The notes beneath the pieces are model-generated. The model saw nothing but the letters and a program-made list of their open reading frames with translations, ran no database searches and had not been told where the DNA came from. A stretch of 64,000 bases of DNA from Roseateles sp. DAIF2 (GTDB lineage: Bacteria > Pseudomonadota > Gammaproteobacteria > Burkholderiales > Burkholderiaceae_C), in assembly GCF_015624425.1 (NCBI RefSeq), contig NZ_CP049919.1:1364001-1428000 (forward strand), read 5' to 3'. The position numbers were made by a program, and so were the translations under genes. Shown here one piece after another: positions 1 to 7,806 of this stretch (position 1 is the stretch's first letter; each line of letters opens with the position of its first letter).

Positions 1-695
1 TGCGGCGGCGTCGGGTTCTGCTCCGGGGCGAAGGTGGACGCGGCAGCGGCGGGCTCGAGATCGATCTCCGGCTCGGCCGCGATGGCGGCCTGCGGTTCCG
101 GCGCCCTGGCGCTGAAGCCGGCCTGGTGGTCCTCTTCCTCGGCCGGGGCCGCTTCGTCGCCGGACCAATAGGGCTCGCGGCGCTGCGGCGCGGCGTCCCT
201 GGCGGCCGGGTTGCGCGCGGGCGGCGGCGGTATGGCCTCATCGTGCGCGTCGTCGCGCTCGACCGGCGTGATCCGCAGGGTGTTGTGGCTCGCGGCGGCG
301 GGCGTCTCGAGCGCGATCCGGGGCTCAGTCTCGAAGCTGGCGATGGCCTCGCGTGGCGCGGCGACGGCGTCGGGCGTACGCGGTAGCACCCAGGTTTCCT
401 CATCCTCCGCATGGCGATGCGGCGGGCGCGGTGCGGGGGCTTCGGGTTCGAGCGCCGCGTCAGCGGCCGCAGCGAGCGCTGCCTCTTCCTCGTGTCGGGG
501 CGCGGCCAGCTGATCGGCGGCGCCGGCGGGCGGCCAGGGCGGCGGCATCTCGCGGTCGATGTCGAACAGCTGCTCGTTGGCGTCGAACACCTCGGCGCAG
601 CGGCCGCAGCGCACCCAGCCTTCGGAGACGCGGAGCTGATCCTGCACCACCCGGAAGATGGTGCCGCAAGCGGTACAACGGGTGGCGAGACTCAT
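1..695 (-). CDS. DUF3426 / MJ0042-type zinc-ribbon protein (partial, C-terminus outside window)
   Basis: Reading leftward from an ATG at 695, the protein opens with MSLATRCTACGT and then WVRCGRCAEVFDA, two CxxC pairs that form the MJ0042-type zinc ribbon found at the N-terminus of DUF3426 proteins. The next ~190 visible residues are a low-complexity Pro/Ala/Glu-rich linker; in this family a membrane segment and the DUF3426 domain usually follow, but they lie beyond the window edge. The frame is open to base 1, so 231 codons are visible. It follows prmA on the same strand after a 40-base gap, the usual neighbour order in Burkholderiales. The function of the family is not established; a membrane-anchored zinc-ribbon protein is the family-level description. 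Confidence 0.8.
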   Translation of the reverse strand, partial: MSLATRCTACGTIFRVVQDQLRVSEGWVRCGRCAEVFDANEQLFDIDREMPPPWPPAGAADQLAAPRHEEEAALAAAADAALEPEAPAPRPPHRHAEDEETWVLPRTPDAVAAPREAIASFETEPRIALETPAAASHNTLRITPVERDDAHDEAIPPPPARNPAARDAAPQRREPYWSGDEAAPAEEEDHQAGFSARAPEPQAAIAAEPEIDLEPAAAASTFAPEQNPTPP

Positions 696-735
696 GGGCG
701 GCATCATGCCATGAGAGATCGCCGTCGCTGCAGGC

Positions 736-1656
736 TCAGACGCGTTGCGCCGTCATCAGGATCCAGCCTTCCTCGCTGTCGCTGACCTCCAGCTTCAGCC
801 AGGGGGCATAGGCCGTCTTCAGCTCGTCGGCCTGGCGTTCCAGGATGCCGGCCAGCACCAGATGCGCGCCGGGGGCCAGGTGTTGACACAGCAGCGGCGC
901 CAGCAGCTTCAGCGGCGTGGCCAGGATGTTGGCCAGCAGCAGCGGGTACTGGCCCTTGGCACCGTCGGGCAGGGCGGCCTGGATCAGCGGCGCGACCTGG
1001 TTGGCCTCGGCATTCGCCACCGTGGCGGTGACGGCGGCCGGGTCGATGTCCACCGCGTCGATGGCGCGCGCGCCATGCAGCGCGGCGCCGATCGCCAGGA
1101 TGCCCGAGCCGCAGCCGTAGTCCAGCACGCGGTTCCAGGTGGGGGCCAGGTCTTGATGGTGGGCGATCCAGCGCAGGCACATGCGCGTGGTCGGATGCGT
1201 GCCGGTGCCGAAGGCCAGGCCGGGATCCAGGCGCATGATCTTGGTGGCCTGGGCCGGCGCCTCGTGCCAGGAGGGCACGATCCAGAACTCTTGCGTGATC
1301 TCGACCGGCGCGAACTGCGACTGGGTCAGGCGCACCCAGTCCTGCTCCTCGACGGCCTGGATGGTCTGCACATGCACGTCCTCGGCCCAGTCCTGCGCCA
1401 GGATCAGGGTTGCGGCCTCGGTGGCCTCGGCCTCGCTGGAGAACAGGGCCTTGACGACCGAGCGCTCCCAGCCGGCCTTGGGCGCCGGCATGCCCGGTTC
1501 GCCGAACAGGGCCTTCTCGGCATCGGTGTCGGCGTCGGCGTCCTCGACCGAGACGGCCAGCGATTCGATCTCCATCAGCGCGTCGCTGACGATCTCGACG
1601 TCCTGTTCGCGGCAGACCAGGATCAGTTCATGGAGCTTGTTGCTGCTGCTGCTCAT
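736..1656 (-). CDS. prmA: Ribosomal protein L11 methyltransferase PrmA
   Basis: PrmA is the SAM-dependent enzyme that trimethylates ribosomal protein L11. The 306-residue product has the N-terminal L11-recognition region (HELILVCREQDVEIVSDALME), the linker motif GLAFGTGTHPTTRMCL and the SAM-binding motif I VLDYGCGSGILAIGA, then LLANILATPLKLLAP in the catalytic domain. Length fits the family (about 290-310). Two ATGs lie close together; the one at 1656 is chosen because GAAGGA sits seven bases upstream of it, whereas the ATG at 1662 would leave only one base. It follows accC on the same strand after 73 bases that contain a possible terminator hairpin, so it may be expressed partly on its own. 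Confidence 0.95.
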   Translation of the reverse strand: MSSSSNKLHELILVCREQDVEIVSDALMEIESLAVSVEDADADTDAEKALFGEPGMPAPKAGWERSVVKALFSSEAEATEAATLILAQDWAEDVHVQTIQAVEEQDWVRLTQSQFAPVEITQEFWIVPSWHEAPAQATKIMRLDPGLAFGTGTHPTTRMCLRWIAHHQDLAPTWNRVLDYGCGSGILAIGAALHGARAIDAVDIDPAAVTATVANAEANQVAPLIQAALPDGAKGQYPLLLANILATPLKLLAPLLCQHLAPGAHLVLAGILERQADELKTAYAPWLKLEVSDSEEGWILMTAQRV

Positions 1657-1669
1657 CGTCATGTCCTTC

Positions 1670-1709
1670 AAAAGCAAAACCCCGGGGCAGCTTGCGGGCC
1701 GCGCCGGGG
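1670..1709 (-). terminator. Possible weak intrinsic terminator between accC and prmA
   Basis: Read on the minus strand, CCCCGG and CCGGGG can pair across an 18-base loop and are followed directly by TTTTGCTTTT. It sits 20 bases after the accC stop codon. The stem is only six pairs, so attenuation rather than full termination is the more likely effect, if any. Confidence 0.3.
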
Positions 1710-1729
1710 ACTTGTGGCCGAGCCGGGGC

Positions 1730-3079
1730 TCAGCGTTTGTGGTCGCGCATCCAGCCTTCCAGGTAATGGATGCTGGTGCCGCCTTCCATGAACTTGGCAT
1801 CGGCCATCAGCTCGCGGTGCAGCGGGATGTTGGTCGAGATGCCTTCCACCACCATTTCCGACAGCGCGATGCGCATGCGCGCCAGCGCCTGCTCGCGGGT
1901 GTCGCCGTGCACGATGATCTTGCCGATCATCGAGTCGTAGTTCGGCGGCACGAAGTAGTTGGTGTAGGCATGCGAGTCGACGCGCACGCCGGGGCCACCC
2001 GGCGCATGCCAGGTGGTGATGCGGCCGGGCGAGGGCGTGAACTTGACCGGGTCCTCGGCGTTGATGCGGCACTCGATCGCATGGCCGCGCATCTCGATCT
2101 GGCGCTGCGTGAACGGCAGCTTCTCGCCGGCGGCGATCTTGATCTGCATCGCGACGATGTCGATGCCGGTCACCATCTCGGTCACCGGATGCTCCACCTG
2201 CACGCGGGTGTTCATCTCGATGAAGTAGAACTCGCCGTTTTCATAGAGGAACTCGAAGGTGCCGGCGCCGCGGTAGCCCATCTTCTTGCAGGCCGCCGAG
2301 CAGCGGTCGCCGATCTTCTCGATCACGCGGCGCGGGATGCCCGGCGCCGGCGCTTCCTCGATGATCTTCTGGTGGCGGCGCTGCATCGAGCAGTCGCGCT
2401 CGCCCAGCCAGACGGCATTCTTGTGGCCGTCGGCCAGCACCTGGATCTCCACATGGCGCGGGTTCTCCAGGAACTTCTCCATATAGACCTGCGGATTGCC
2501 GAAGGCGGCGCCGGCCTCGGCCTTGGTGGTCTGCACCGCATTGACCAGGGCCGCCTCGGTGTGCACCACGCGCATGCCGCGCCCGCCGCCGCCGCCGGCC
2601 GCCTTGATGATGACCGGGTAGCCAATCGAGCGGGCGATCTTGACGATCTCCTTCGGGTCGTCGGGCAGGGCGCCTTCCGAGCCGGGCACGCAGGGCACGC
2701 CGGCACGGATCATCGCCTGCTTGGCCGAGACCTTGTCGCCCATCATGCGGATGTTGTCCGGGGTTGGGCCGATGAAGGTGAAGCCGCTGCGCTCGACGCG
2801 CTCGGCGAAGTCGGCATTCTCGCTGAGGAAGCCGTAGCCGGGGTGGATGGCCTCGGCATCGGTCACCTCGGCGGTGGCGATGATCGCCGGCATGCTGAGG
2901 TAGCTTTGGGCCGAGGGCGCCGGGCCGATGCAGACGGCCTCGTCGGCCAGCTTGACGTACTTGGCGTCGCGGTCGGCCTCGGAATAGACCACCACGGACT
3001 TCACGCCCAGCTCGCGGCAGGCGCGCTGGATCCGCAGGGCGATCTCGCCGCGGTTCGCGATCAGGATCTTCTTGAACAT
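1730..3079 (-). CDS. accC: Acetyl-CoA carboxylase, biotin carboxylase subunit
   Basis: AccC carboxylates biotin carried on AccB, using ATP and bicarbonate; this is the first half-reaction of malonyl-CoA synthesis for fatty acids. The 449 residues match the usual length. Visible family features are the start [20 protein letters not shown], the glycine-rich ATP-grasp loop [12 protein letters not shown], the catalytic stretch [14 protein letters not shown] and the C-terminal biotin carboxylase domain. It lies nine bases after accB on the same strand, the standard accBC operon of proteobacteria. Upstream aroQ and downstream prmA are usual neighbours in Burkholderiales. Confidence 0.97.
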   Translation of the reverse strand: MFKKILIANRGEIALRIQRACRELGVKSVVVYSEADRDAKYVKLADEAVCIGPAPSAQSYLSMPAIIATAEVTDAEAIHPGYGFLSENADFAERVERSGFTFIGPTPDNIRMMGDKVSAKQAMIRAGVPCVPGSEGALPDDPKEIVKIARSIGYPVIIKAAGGGGGRGMRVVHTEAALVNAVQTTKAEAGAAFGNPQVYMEKFLENPRHVEIQVLADGHKNAVWLGERDCSMQRRHQKIIEEAPAPGIPRRVIEKIGDRCSAACKKMGYRGAGTFEFLYENGEFYFIEMNTRVQVEHPVTEMVTGIDIVAMQIKIAAGEKLPFTQRQIEMRGHAIECRINAEDPVKFTPSPGRITTWHAPGGPGVRVDSHAYTNYFVPPNYDSMIGKIIVHGDTREQALARMRIALSEMVVEGISTNIPLHRELMADAKFMEGGTSIHYLEGWMRDHKR

Positions 3080-3088
3080 GGCGAGGCC

Positions 3089-3556
3089 TTATTCGATGAC
3101 GAACAGCGCCTGGCCGAACTCGACGGGCTGGCCGTTCTCGACCAGGATCTTGGTGATCGTGCCGGTCTTGTCGGCCTCGATCTCGTTCATGATCTTCATC
3201 GCCTCGATGATGCAGATCGCGTCGCCTTCCTTGATCTGCTGGCCCAGCTCGGCGAAGGACTTGGCGTTCGGGCTGGAGGCGCGGTAGAAGGTGCCCACCA
3301 TCGGCGACTTCACGATATGGCCGGTCTCGGCGGCCGGGGCCGGCGCGGCCACCGGTGCGGCGGCAGCAGCGGCCGGCGCGGCGGCGACGGGTGCGGCGGC
3401 GGCCGGTGCCATCACGGGCAGGGCGGCCATCGGCACGGCCACCTGGCCATCCGACTTGACGATGCGCACCTTGCCATCGGCCTCGGTGATTTCAAGTTCA
3501 GAGATGTTCGACTCGGACACCAGGTCGATCAGGGTCTTGAGCTTGCGCAGATCCAT
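3089..3556 (-). CDS. accB: Acetyl-CoA carboxylase biotin carboxyl carrier protein
   Basis: AccB carries biotin between the carboxylase (AccC) and the carboxyltransferase of acetyl-CoA carboxylase. The 155-residue product begins [16 protein letters not shown], the conserved N-terminal segment, continues with an Ala/Pro/Val-rich flexible linker (about residues 41-76) and ends in the biotinyl domain with the biotinylation motif EAMKIMNE; the modified lysine is about residue 121. It is directly followed by accC on the same strand. The repetitive linker is normal for this protein and not a sign of error. Confidence 0.97.
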   Translation of the reverse strand: MDLRKLKTLIDLVSESNISELEITEADGKVRIVKSDGQVAVPMAALPVMAPAAAAPVAAAPAAAAAAPVAAPAPAAETGHIVKSPMVGTFYRASSPNAKSFAELGQQIKEGDAICIIEAMKIMNEIEADKTGTITKILVENGQPVEFGQALFVIE

Positions 3557-3620
3557 AAGGCTTCTCCAACGGGATTGGTTTGTTGTGCTTCTTCGGTGGG
3601 CGGCGACCCGGCGCGTCCGG

Positions 3621-4064
3621 TCAGGGCGCCGGCTCCAGCCGGCTCAAGGCATAGTGCAGGGCCAGGGTGTAGCCCTGGGCGCCCAACCCGCAGATCACGC
3701 CATCGGCGATCGCGGAGAAATAGCTGTGCTGCCGGAATGCCTCGCGCTTGTGGATATTGGACAGGTGCACTTCAACAAAAGGCAGTCCCACGGCCGCCAG
3801 CGCATCGCGCATGGCCACGCTGGTATGGGTGTAGGCGGCGGGATTGATGATGATGAAGCGGCTGCCGTCGCGGCCCGCGGCCTGGATGCGGTCGACCAGG
3901 GCACCTTCATGGTTGCTCTGGAAGGATTCCAGCTTGGCACCGGCTTTTGCCGCCATCTCTGAGAGATCGGCGTCGATCTGGGCCAAAGTTCGCGAACCAT
4001 AGACCCCGGGTTCTCTTGTGCCGAGAAGGTTGAGGTTGGGTCCGTGAATGACAAGAATCTGCAT
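3621..4064 (-). CDS. aroQ: 3-dehydroquinate dehydratase, type II
   Basis: AroQ removes water from 3-dehydroquinate to give 3-dehydroshikimate in the shikimate pathway. The 147-residue protein has the type II signature: [20 protein letters not shown] near the N-terminus with the catalytic Tyr in PGVYG, the [17 protein letters not shown] stretch with the active-site His, and [11 protein letters not shown] with the substrate-binding segment. It precedes accB by 64 bases, a linkage seen in many proteobacteria. The 136 bases upstream (4065-4200) are AT-richer than the surroundings and probably hold its promoter, but I cannot pick a convincing -35/-10 pair. Confidence 0.96.
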   Translation of the reverse strand: MQILVIHGPNLNLLGTREPGVYGSRTLAQIDADLSEMAAKAGAKLESFQSNHEGALVDRIQAAGRDGSRFIIINPAAYTHTSVAMRDALAAVGLPFVEVHLSNIHKREAFRQHSYFSAIADGVICGLGAQGYTLALHYALSRLEPAP

Positions 4065-4200
4065 CGGCAGCGTGCCCGGCTCATTAGAGCGCGGCCACTA
4101 GAAGCGATAAAGGGCGCACTTTACGCTTTTTGAGGTCAGTTCCCGCTACTTGCCAAAAAATTTATCTCTTGACCCGTCCGGTGATTTCGGGCTGGCCGGA

Positions 4201-4722
4201 TCAGCCGCCGGTGCCGCCCAGCAGGCGCAACTCGGCCAGATTGGTCGGCCCCAGTTTGCGCCAGCTGATCTCTCCGCTGCGGTCGAAGGCGACGCTGAAG
4301 GGCAAGCCTCCCTGGAGATTACCCAATTTTCGCGTCAGTTCCAGTCCGGTGAGGCCGGCCAGCGCGATCGGAAAGCCGACCGGCAGCTTCTTCAGGAACT
4401 CCCGCACCGGCGCCGCCGAGTCCACCGCCAGGCCCAGCACCGACCAGCCCTTGGCCTGGAATTCGCGCTGGAACTGGTCCAGTTCGGGCATTTCCTTGAC
4501 GCAGGGCGCGCACCAGGTGGCCCAGAAATTCAGCAGCAGCGGCCGGCCGGCCAGCTCGCGCATCGACAACTGGCCGCCCTCGGGGCGCTCGAAGGCGGCC
4601 GACCAGAAGGCCTGGGCCGGCTCCGACAGGGCCGCCGGGCGGTGTTGCCGCCAGGCCAGGCCGCCGCCCAGCAGCGCCGCGCCAGCGCCGGCCGTGATCA
4701 CCCAGGTTCTGCGTTTCATCAT
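4201..4722 (-). CDS. TlpA-like thioredoxin-fold thiol:disulfide oxidoreductase
   Basis: The 173-residue product has an N-terminal signal/anchor (MMKRRTWVITAGAGAALLGG, about residues 1-24) and a thioredoxin-like domain with LLNFWATWCAPCVKEMPEL; the redox pair is C71/C74. This is the TlpA/ResA layout of periplasmic, membrane-anchored reductases that keep target thiols reduced. Its start ATG overlaps the stop of the preceding gene (TGATG), which implies translational coupling. TlpA-like proteins are regular neighbours of aroQ-accBC in Burkholderiales. The physiological target cannot be read from sequence; cytochrome c maturation or general periplasmic thiol reduction are both possible. Confidence 0.88.
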   Translation of the reverse strand: MMKRRTWVITAGAGAALLGGGLAWRQHRPAALSEPAQAFWSAAFERPEGGQLSMRELAGRPLLLNFWATWCAPCVKEMPELDQFQREFQAKGWSVLGLAVDSAAPVREFLKKLPVGFPIALAGLTGLELTRKLGNLQGGLPFSVAFDRSGEISWRKLGPTNLAELRLLGGTGG

Positions 4723-5342
4723 CAGGCTTCTCCTCCCTCGGCCGGGGTCTTGTCGTCCAGCAGGCGGCGCAGCGCCGCCAGGTCACCGCGCTCGCTGCGG
4801 CCGCGGGTATCGGGTTTCAGCGCGCCGCGCAGATCGTCATGGTCCAGGATGGTCAGCGCGATCGTTACCGTCTCGCCCAACTCCCGGCTGGGGGCGGCCA
4901 GCAGCAGCTGGTCGACCAGTTGGCCGCGCGGACCGGGGGCGCTGCCGACGTCGTAGTCGATGCGCCAGTTCAGCAGCGCGATCTCGGCGGCCTTGCTGTC
5001 GTCGCAGTAGAGCTGCAGATGGATCGGCGAGAGCCGGGTGGCGGTGCCGCGCCAGACCGCGCCGCACAGGTGCGGGCGGAATTCGGCCAGCCGCTCCATC
5101 CACAGCGCCGCCAGTTCGCGCAATGTGCGTAATTCGCCCGGCTGGGTGTCGGCGCAGAAGATCGCCAGGTACTCGCGCACCTGTTCCTCCAGCAGCTCGT
5201 TGTCGGGCAGGGCGGTGCGCCTGGGCAGGCCCAGGCTCTTCAGCGCGCGCTGCTTGGCCGGGCCGTATTCCATGCCTTCCTCCACCACGATGCGGGCGGC
5301 GGCGGCGGCGATCTCCAGGCTCAGGTCGTCGGTGTCGTCCAT
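4722..5342 (-). CDS. Conserved protein of unknown function, coupled to tlpA
   Basis: Starting at MDDTDDLSLEIAAAAARIVV (ATG at 5342) the product has 206 residues, no signal peptide and no membrane segment. The first half resembles a small helical region (EYGPAKQRALKSLGLP); the middle holds GAVWRGTATRLSPIHLQLY followed by CDDSKAAEIALLN, a pattern reminiscent of a nucleotidyltransferase-like fold, but I see no complete catalytic motif. Its stop overlaps the start of the TlpA-like gene, so the two are probably translated together. I recall similar proteins beside tlpA and mpl in other Burkholderiales; I do not recognise a proven function. An upstream start at 5405 is possible but would run through the end of mtgA. 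Confidence 0.7.
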   Translation of the reverse strand: MDDTDDLSLEIAAAAARIVVEEGMEYGPAKQRALKSLGLPRRTALPDNELLEEQVREYLAIFCADTQPGELRTLRELAALWMERLAEFRPHLCGAVWRGTATRLSPIHLQLYCDDSKAAEIALLNWRIDYDVGSAPGPRGQLVDQLLLAAPSRELGETVTIALTILDHDDLRGALKPDTRGRSERGDLAALRRLLDDKTPAEGGEA

Positions 5343-5346
5343 GGGT

Positions 5347-6087
5347 TCAGGGTAGCTCGACCGCACCCATGCGCGCCTCGATCGTGCCGGCGCGCGACAG
5401 CACATAGCCCGAGGCCGGGCGCTTCTCGAAGCGCTTGGGCGCCGGCAGCATCACCGCCAGGCGCGCCGCCTGGTTGGGCGACAGGCGCGCGGCGTCGATC
5501 CGGAAGTAATGGCGCGCCGCGGCCTGGGCGCCGAACAGGCCTTCGCCCCATTCGACGTTGTTCAGATAGATCTCCAGGATGCGGCGCTTGTCCAGCAGCG
5601 CCTCCAGCATAAAGGTCAGCGCGAACTCCTGGCCTTTGCGCAGCAGATTGCGCTCGCCGGACAGGAACAGGTTCTTGGCCAGCTGCTGGGTGATGGTCGA
5701 GCCGCCGACGATCTTGGCCACCGGTGCCGCGCGGCCCGGGCGCAGGTTCGCGGCCTGCTTCTCGGCGCGCGCCTCGGCCTTCTGGTTCTTCTCCCAGGCC
5801 TTCTCGATCGCGTCCCAGTCCACCCCGCCATGGTCGGCGAAGGCGGCGTCCTCGCTGGCGATCACCGCGCGCTGCAGGTTCTTTGAAAGGCGATCCTCGT
5901 CCACCCATTGCTGGCTCCAGGCGACCAGGCCCTTCTCGGTCGCCAGGCGCCAGATCTCGGAGCGCTGGAAGGTGGTGGACTGCGGCGCCAGCAGATTCAT
6001 CAGCGCGATGCGGCCGGCGAAATAGAGTTGCAGCGCCACCAGGCCCAGCAGCAGCAGGGCCAGCAGGCGCATCAGCTTGCCGATCAT
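5347..6087 (-). CDS. mtgA: Monofunctional biosynthetic peptidoglycan transglycosylase
   Basis: MtgA polymerises lipid II into glycan strands without a transpeptidase domain. From the ATG at 6087 the 246-residue protein has one N-terminal membrane anchor (LMRLLALLLLGLVALQLYFA) and the GT51 domain: ASEDAAFADHGGVDWDAI with the catalytic Glu, GGSTITQQLAKNLFLSGERN, and RRILEIYLNNVEWG. Length is typical of MtgA (about 230-250). Its start overlaps the aroE stop by four bases (ATGA), and it is followed after four bases by the 206-residue unknown protein. The aroE-mtgA pair is a common betaproteobacterial arrangement. Confidence 0.95.
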   Translation of the reverse strand: MIGKLMRLLALLLLGLVALQLYFAGRIALMNLLAPQSTTFQRSEIWRLATEKGLVAWSQQWVDEDRLSKNLQRAVIASEDAAFADHGGVDWDAIEKAWEKNQKAEARAEKQAANLRPGRAAPVAKIVGGSTITQQLAKNLFLSGERNLLRKGQEFALTFMLEALLDKRRILEIYLNNVEWGEGLFGAQAAARHYFRIDAARLSPNQAARLAVMLPAPKRFEKRPASGYVLSRAGTIEARMGAVELP

Positions 6088-6938
6088 GGTGTCGCCGCCG
6101 CCTTCTGCGCGATCGACGCGCGCAGCGCCGCCAGCACCGGCGCGCTGTCGGGGCGAACCCCGCGCCATATATAGAAGGCCTCGGCCGCCTGCTCGACCAG
6201 CATGCCCAGGCCGTCGCGGCCCTCGAAGCCATGGGCCGTGGCCCAGTCCAGGAAACCCTGGGCGGCCGGGCCGTACATCATGTCCAGCGCCAGCGCGCCG
6301 GGCCGCAGCGCGCTGGCCGCCACCGGCACCGCCGCGCCGCCGAGGCTGGCGCTGGTGCCGTTGACCAGGATGTCGAAGCCCTCGCCGCAGCCGTCCAGCG
6401 CGCTGGCGCGCAGCCGCACGCCCTGCTCGGCGGCCAAGGCGGCATGGCCGGCCACCAGGGCCTGGGCCTTGTCGACGCTGCGGTTGGCCAGCGTGATCTC
6501 GGCCGGCCGGCCCTCGATCAGGCTGCCCAGCACGCCGGCCGAGGCGCCGCCCGCGCCCAGCAGCAGCAGGCGCTGGCCGCCCAGCGAGCGCACGCGCTCG
6601 ATGTCGCGCCGCAGGCCGATGCCGTCGCTGTTGTCGCCGAACCAGCCGCCCTGGGCTTCGGTATCGAAGCGCAGCACATTGCAGGCGCCGGCCAGACGCG
6701 CGCGCGGCGAGAGCCGGGCGGCCAGCGCATGGGCCTCGAACTTGAAGGGCACGGTGATGTTGCAGCCGCGCCCGCCCGCGGCGGCGAAGCCGCGCAAGGT
6801 GGCCTCGAAGGCGTCCAGCGGGCACAGCAGGCGCTCGTAGACCAGGTCCTCGCCGGTCTGCGCCGCGAACATCGCATGGATCTCGGGCGAGCGGCTGTGC
6901 GCCACCGGATTGCCGGCGATCACGTAGGTATCGGTCAT
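6084..6938 (-). CDS. aroE: Shikimate dehydrogenase
   Basis: AroE reduces 3-dehydroshikimate to shikimate with NADPH, the step after AroQ, whose gene lies about 2 kb away in the same cluster. The 284-residue product starts MTDTYVIAGNPVAHSRSPEI, carries NITVPFKFEAH with the catalytic Lys, DNSDGIGLRRDI with the catalytic Asp, the glycine-rich nucleotide loop LLLGAGGASAG, and NRSVDKAQAL typical of NADP-specific AroE. It overlaps the TonB-like gene upstream and mtgA downstream by four bases each (ATGA), indicating a tightly coupled tonB-aroE-mtgA unit. Confidence 0.96.
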   Translation of the reverse strand: MTDTYVIAGNPVAHSRSPEIHAMFAAQTGEDLVYERLLCPLDAFEATLRGFAAAGGRGCNITVPFKFEAHALAARLSPRARLAGACNVLRFDTEAQGGWFGDNSDGIGLRRDIERVRSLGGQRLLLLGAGGASAGVLGSLIEGRPAEITLANRSVDKAQALVAGHAALAAEQGVRLRASALDGCGEGFDILVNGTSASLGGAAVPVAASALRPGALALDMMYGPAAQGFLDWATAHGFEGRDGLGMLVEQAAEAFYIWRGVRPDSAPVLAALRASIAQKAAATP

Positions 6939-7792
6939 GGCTGCTGCGCGCTCAAGGTGGTTTCGAGCCCGTCCTCGCGCGTGAAGCGGAAGCGCGAGGT
7001 GATCACCAGCACCTCGGCACCCTGGCGCATCGCGGTGCTGAAGGGGCCGAAGGGGGCGGAGGCGCGCACGATTGCGATCGCGCGGCGGTCCAGGATGGTG
7101 TTGCCGGAGCCGGCCACGATATCGGTCTCGACCACGCGGCCGCGGTGGTCGACATGGATGTTCAGGGTCAGCTCGCCATAGAGCTTCTTGCCCTGGTATT
7201 CGGGGAAGTCGCGCGTGCCGCGCGCCTCGATGCGACGGCGCAGCTGGTCGTAGTACTGGGCATAGACCACCTCGCGGGTGGCCGGGCTGATGTAGCGCTT
7301 CTTCGGGCGCGCGTTCTCCTCGTTGACGCGCTTCTCGATCTCGGCCATCAGCTGCACCAGGCGGCGGCGCTTCTCGGCCTGCTCGCGGGCATCGGGCTCG
7401 CCCTTGTCGCGCCGCGGGTCGGGCGGCGGCAGCAGGGCCAGCTCGCGCCGCACCCGGGCCAGCAGTTGCTGCTGCTGCTCCATCAGCTGCGCGATGTGGG
7501 CGCGCTGAGATTCCGCGGTGTCGCCCAGCTCGATATGCGGGGCCGGCGGCAGCGGCGAGGTGGCGCGGCCGCGCTCGGCCTCGCCACCGCCGGCCAGGTT
7601 CGCCTGGGCCAGGGCCTGGGCCTTGGCCGGCGCCTCGTTGCCCTTGGTGTTGACCAGCACCACCTCCAGCGGCGTGTCCTGGAAGATGCGGTTGAAGCCC
7701 TCCGGATCGGCGATGCGCAGCATCAGCAGGCCGCCATGCAGGCCCACCGATGCAAGCAAGGCGATCTGCAGCGTGGAGAGCCGGCCCAGCAT
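6935..7792 (-). CDS. TonB-family energy-transducer-like protein
   Basis: The 285-residue protein has an N-terminal membrane helix (LQIALLASVGLHGGLLMLRI), a charged coiled-coil-like middle (QRAHIAQLMEQQQQLLARVR and EKRRRLVQLMAEIEKRVNEE), and a C-terminal TonB-like domain (YGELTLNIHVDHRGRVVETDI ... LDRRAIAIVRASAPFGPF). This arrangement fits periplasm-spanning TonB-family proteins. It lacks the long Pro-Glu/Pro-Lys spacer of classical TonB, and no exbB/exbD is nearby, so its role may be other than powering outer-membrane receptors. It is translationally coupled to aroE. Whether it serves the TonB-dependent receptor at 19655 is unknown. Confidence 0.85.
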   Translation of the reverse strand: MLGRLSTLQIALLASVGLHGGLLMLRIADPEGFNRIFQDTPLEVVLVNTKGNEAPAKAQALAQANLAGGGEAERGRATSPLPPAPHIELGDTAESQRAHIAQLMEQQQQLLARVRRELALLPPPDPRRDKGEPDAREQAEKRRRLVQLMAEIEKRVNEENARPKKRYISPATREVVYAQYYDQLRRRIEARGTRDFPEYQGKKLYGELTLNIHVDHRGRVVETDIVAGSGNTILDRRAIAIVRASAPFGPFSTAMRQGAEVLVITSRFRFTREDGLETTLSAQQP

Positions 7793-7806
7793 CGTGGCGT
7801 CGGTCG

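Noticed and set aside
3290..3450. Ala/Pro/Val repetitive stretch as a tandem DNA repeat
   Set aside because: It encodes the normal flexible linker of AccB.
6935..7792. TonB-like gene as dedicated partner of the receptor at 19655
   Set aside because: It is coupled to aroE/mtgA, more than 10 kb away, and no ExbB/ExbD genes are present; the link is unsupported.
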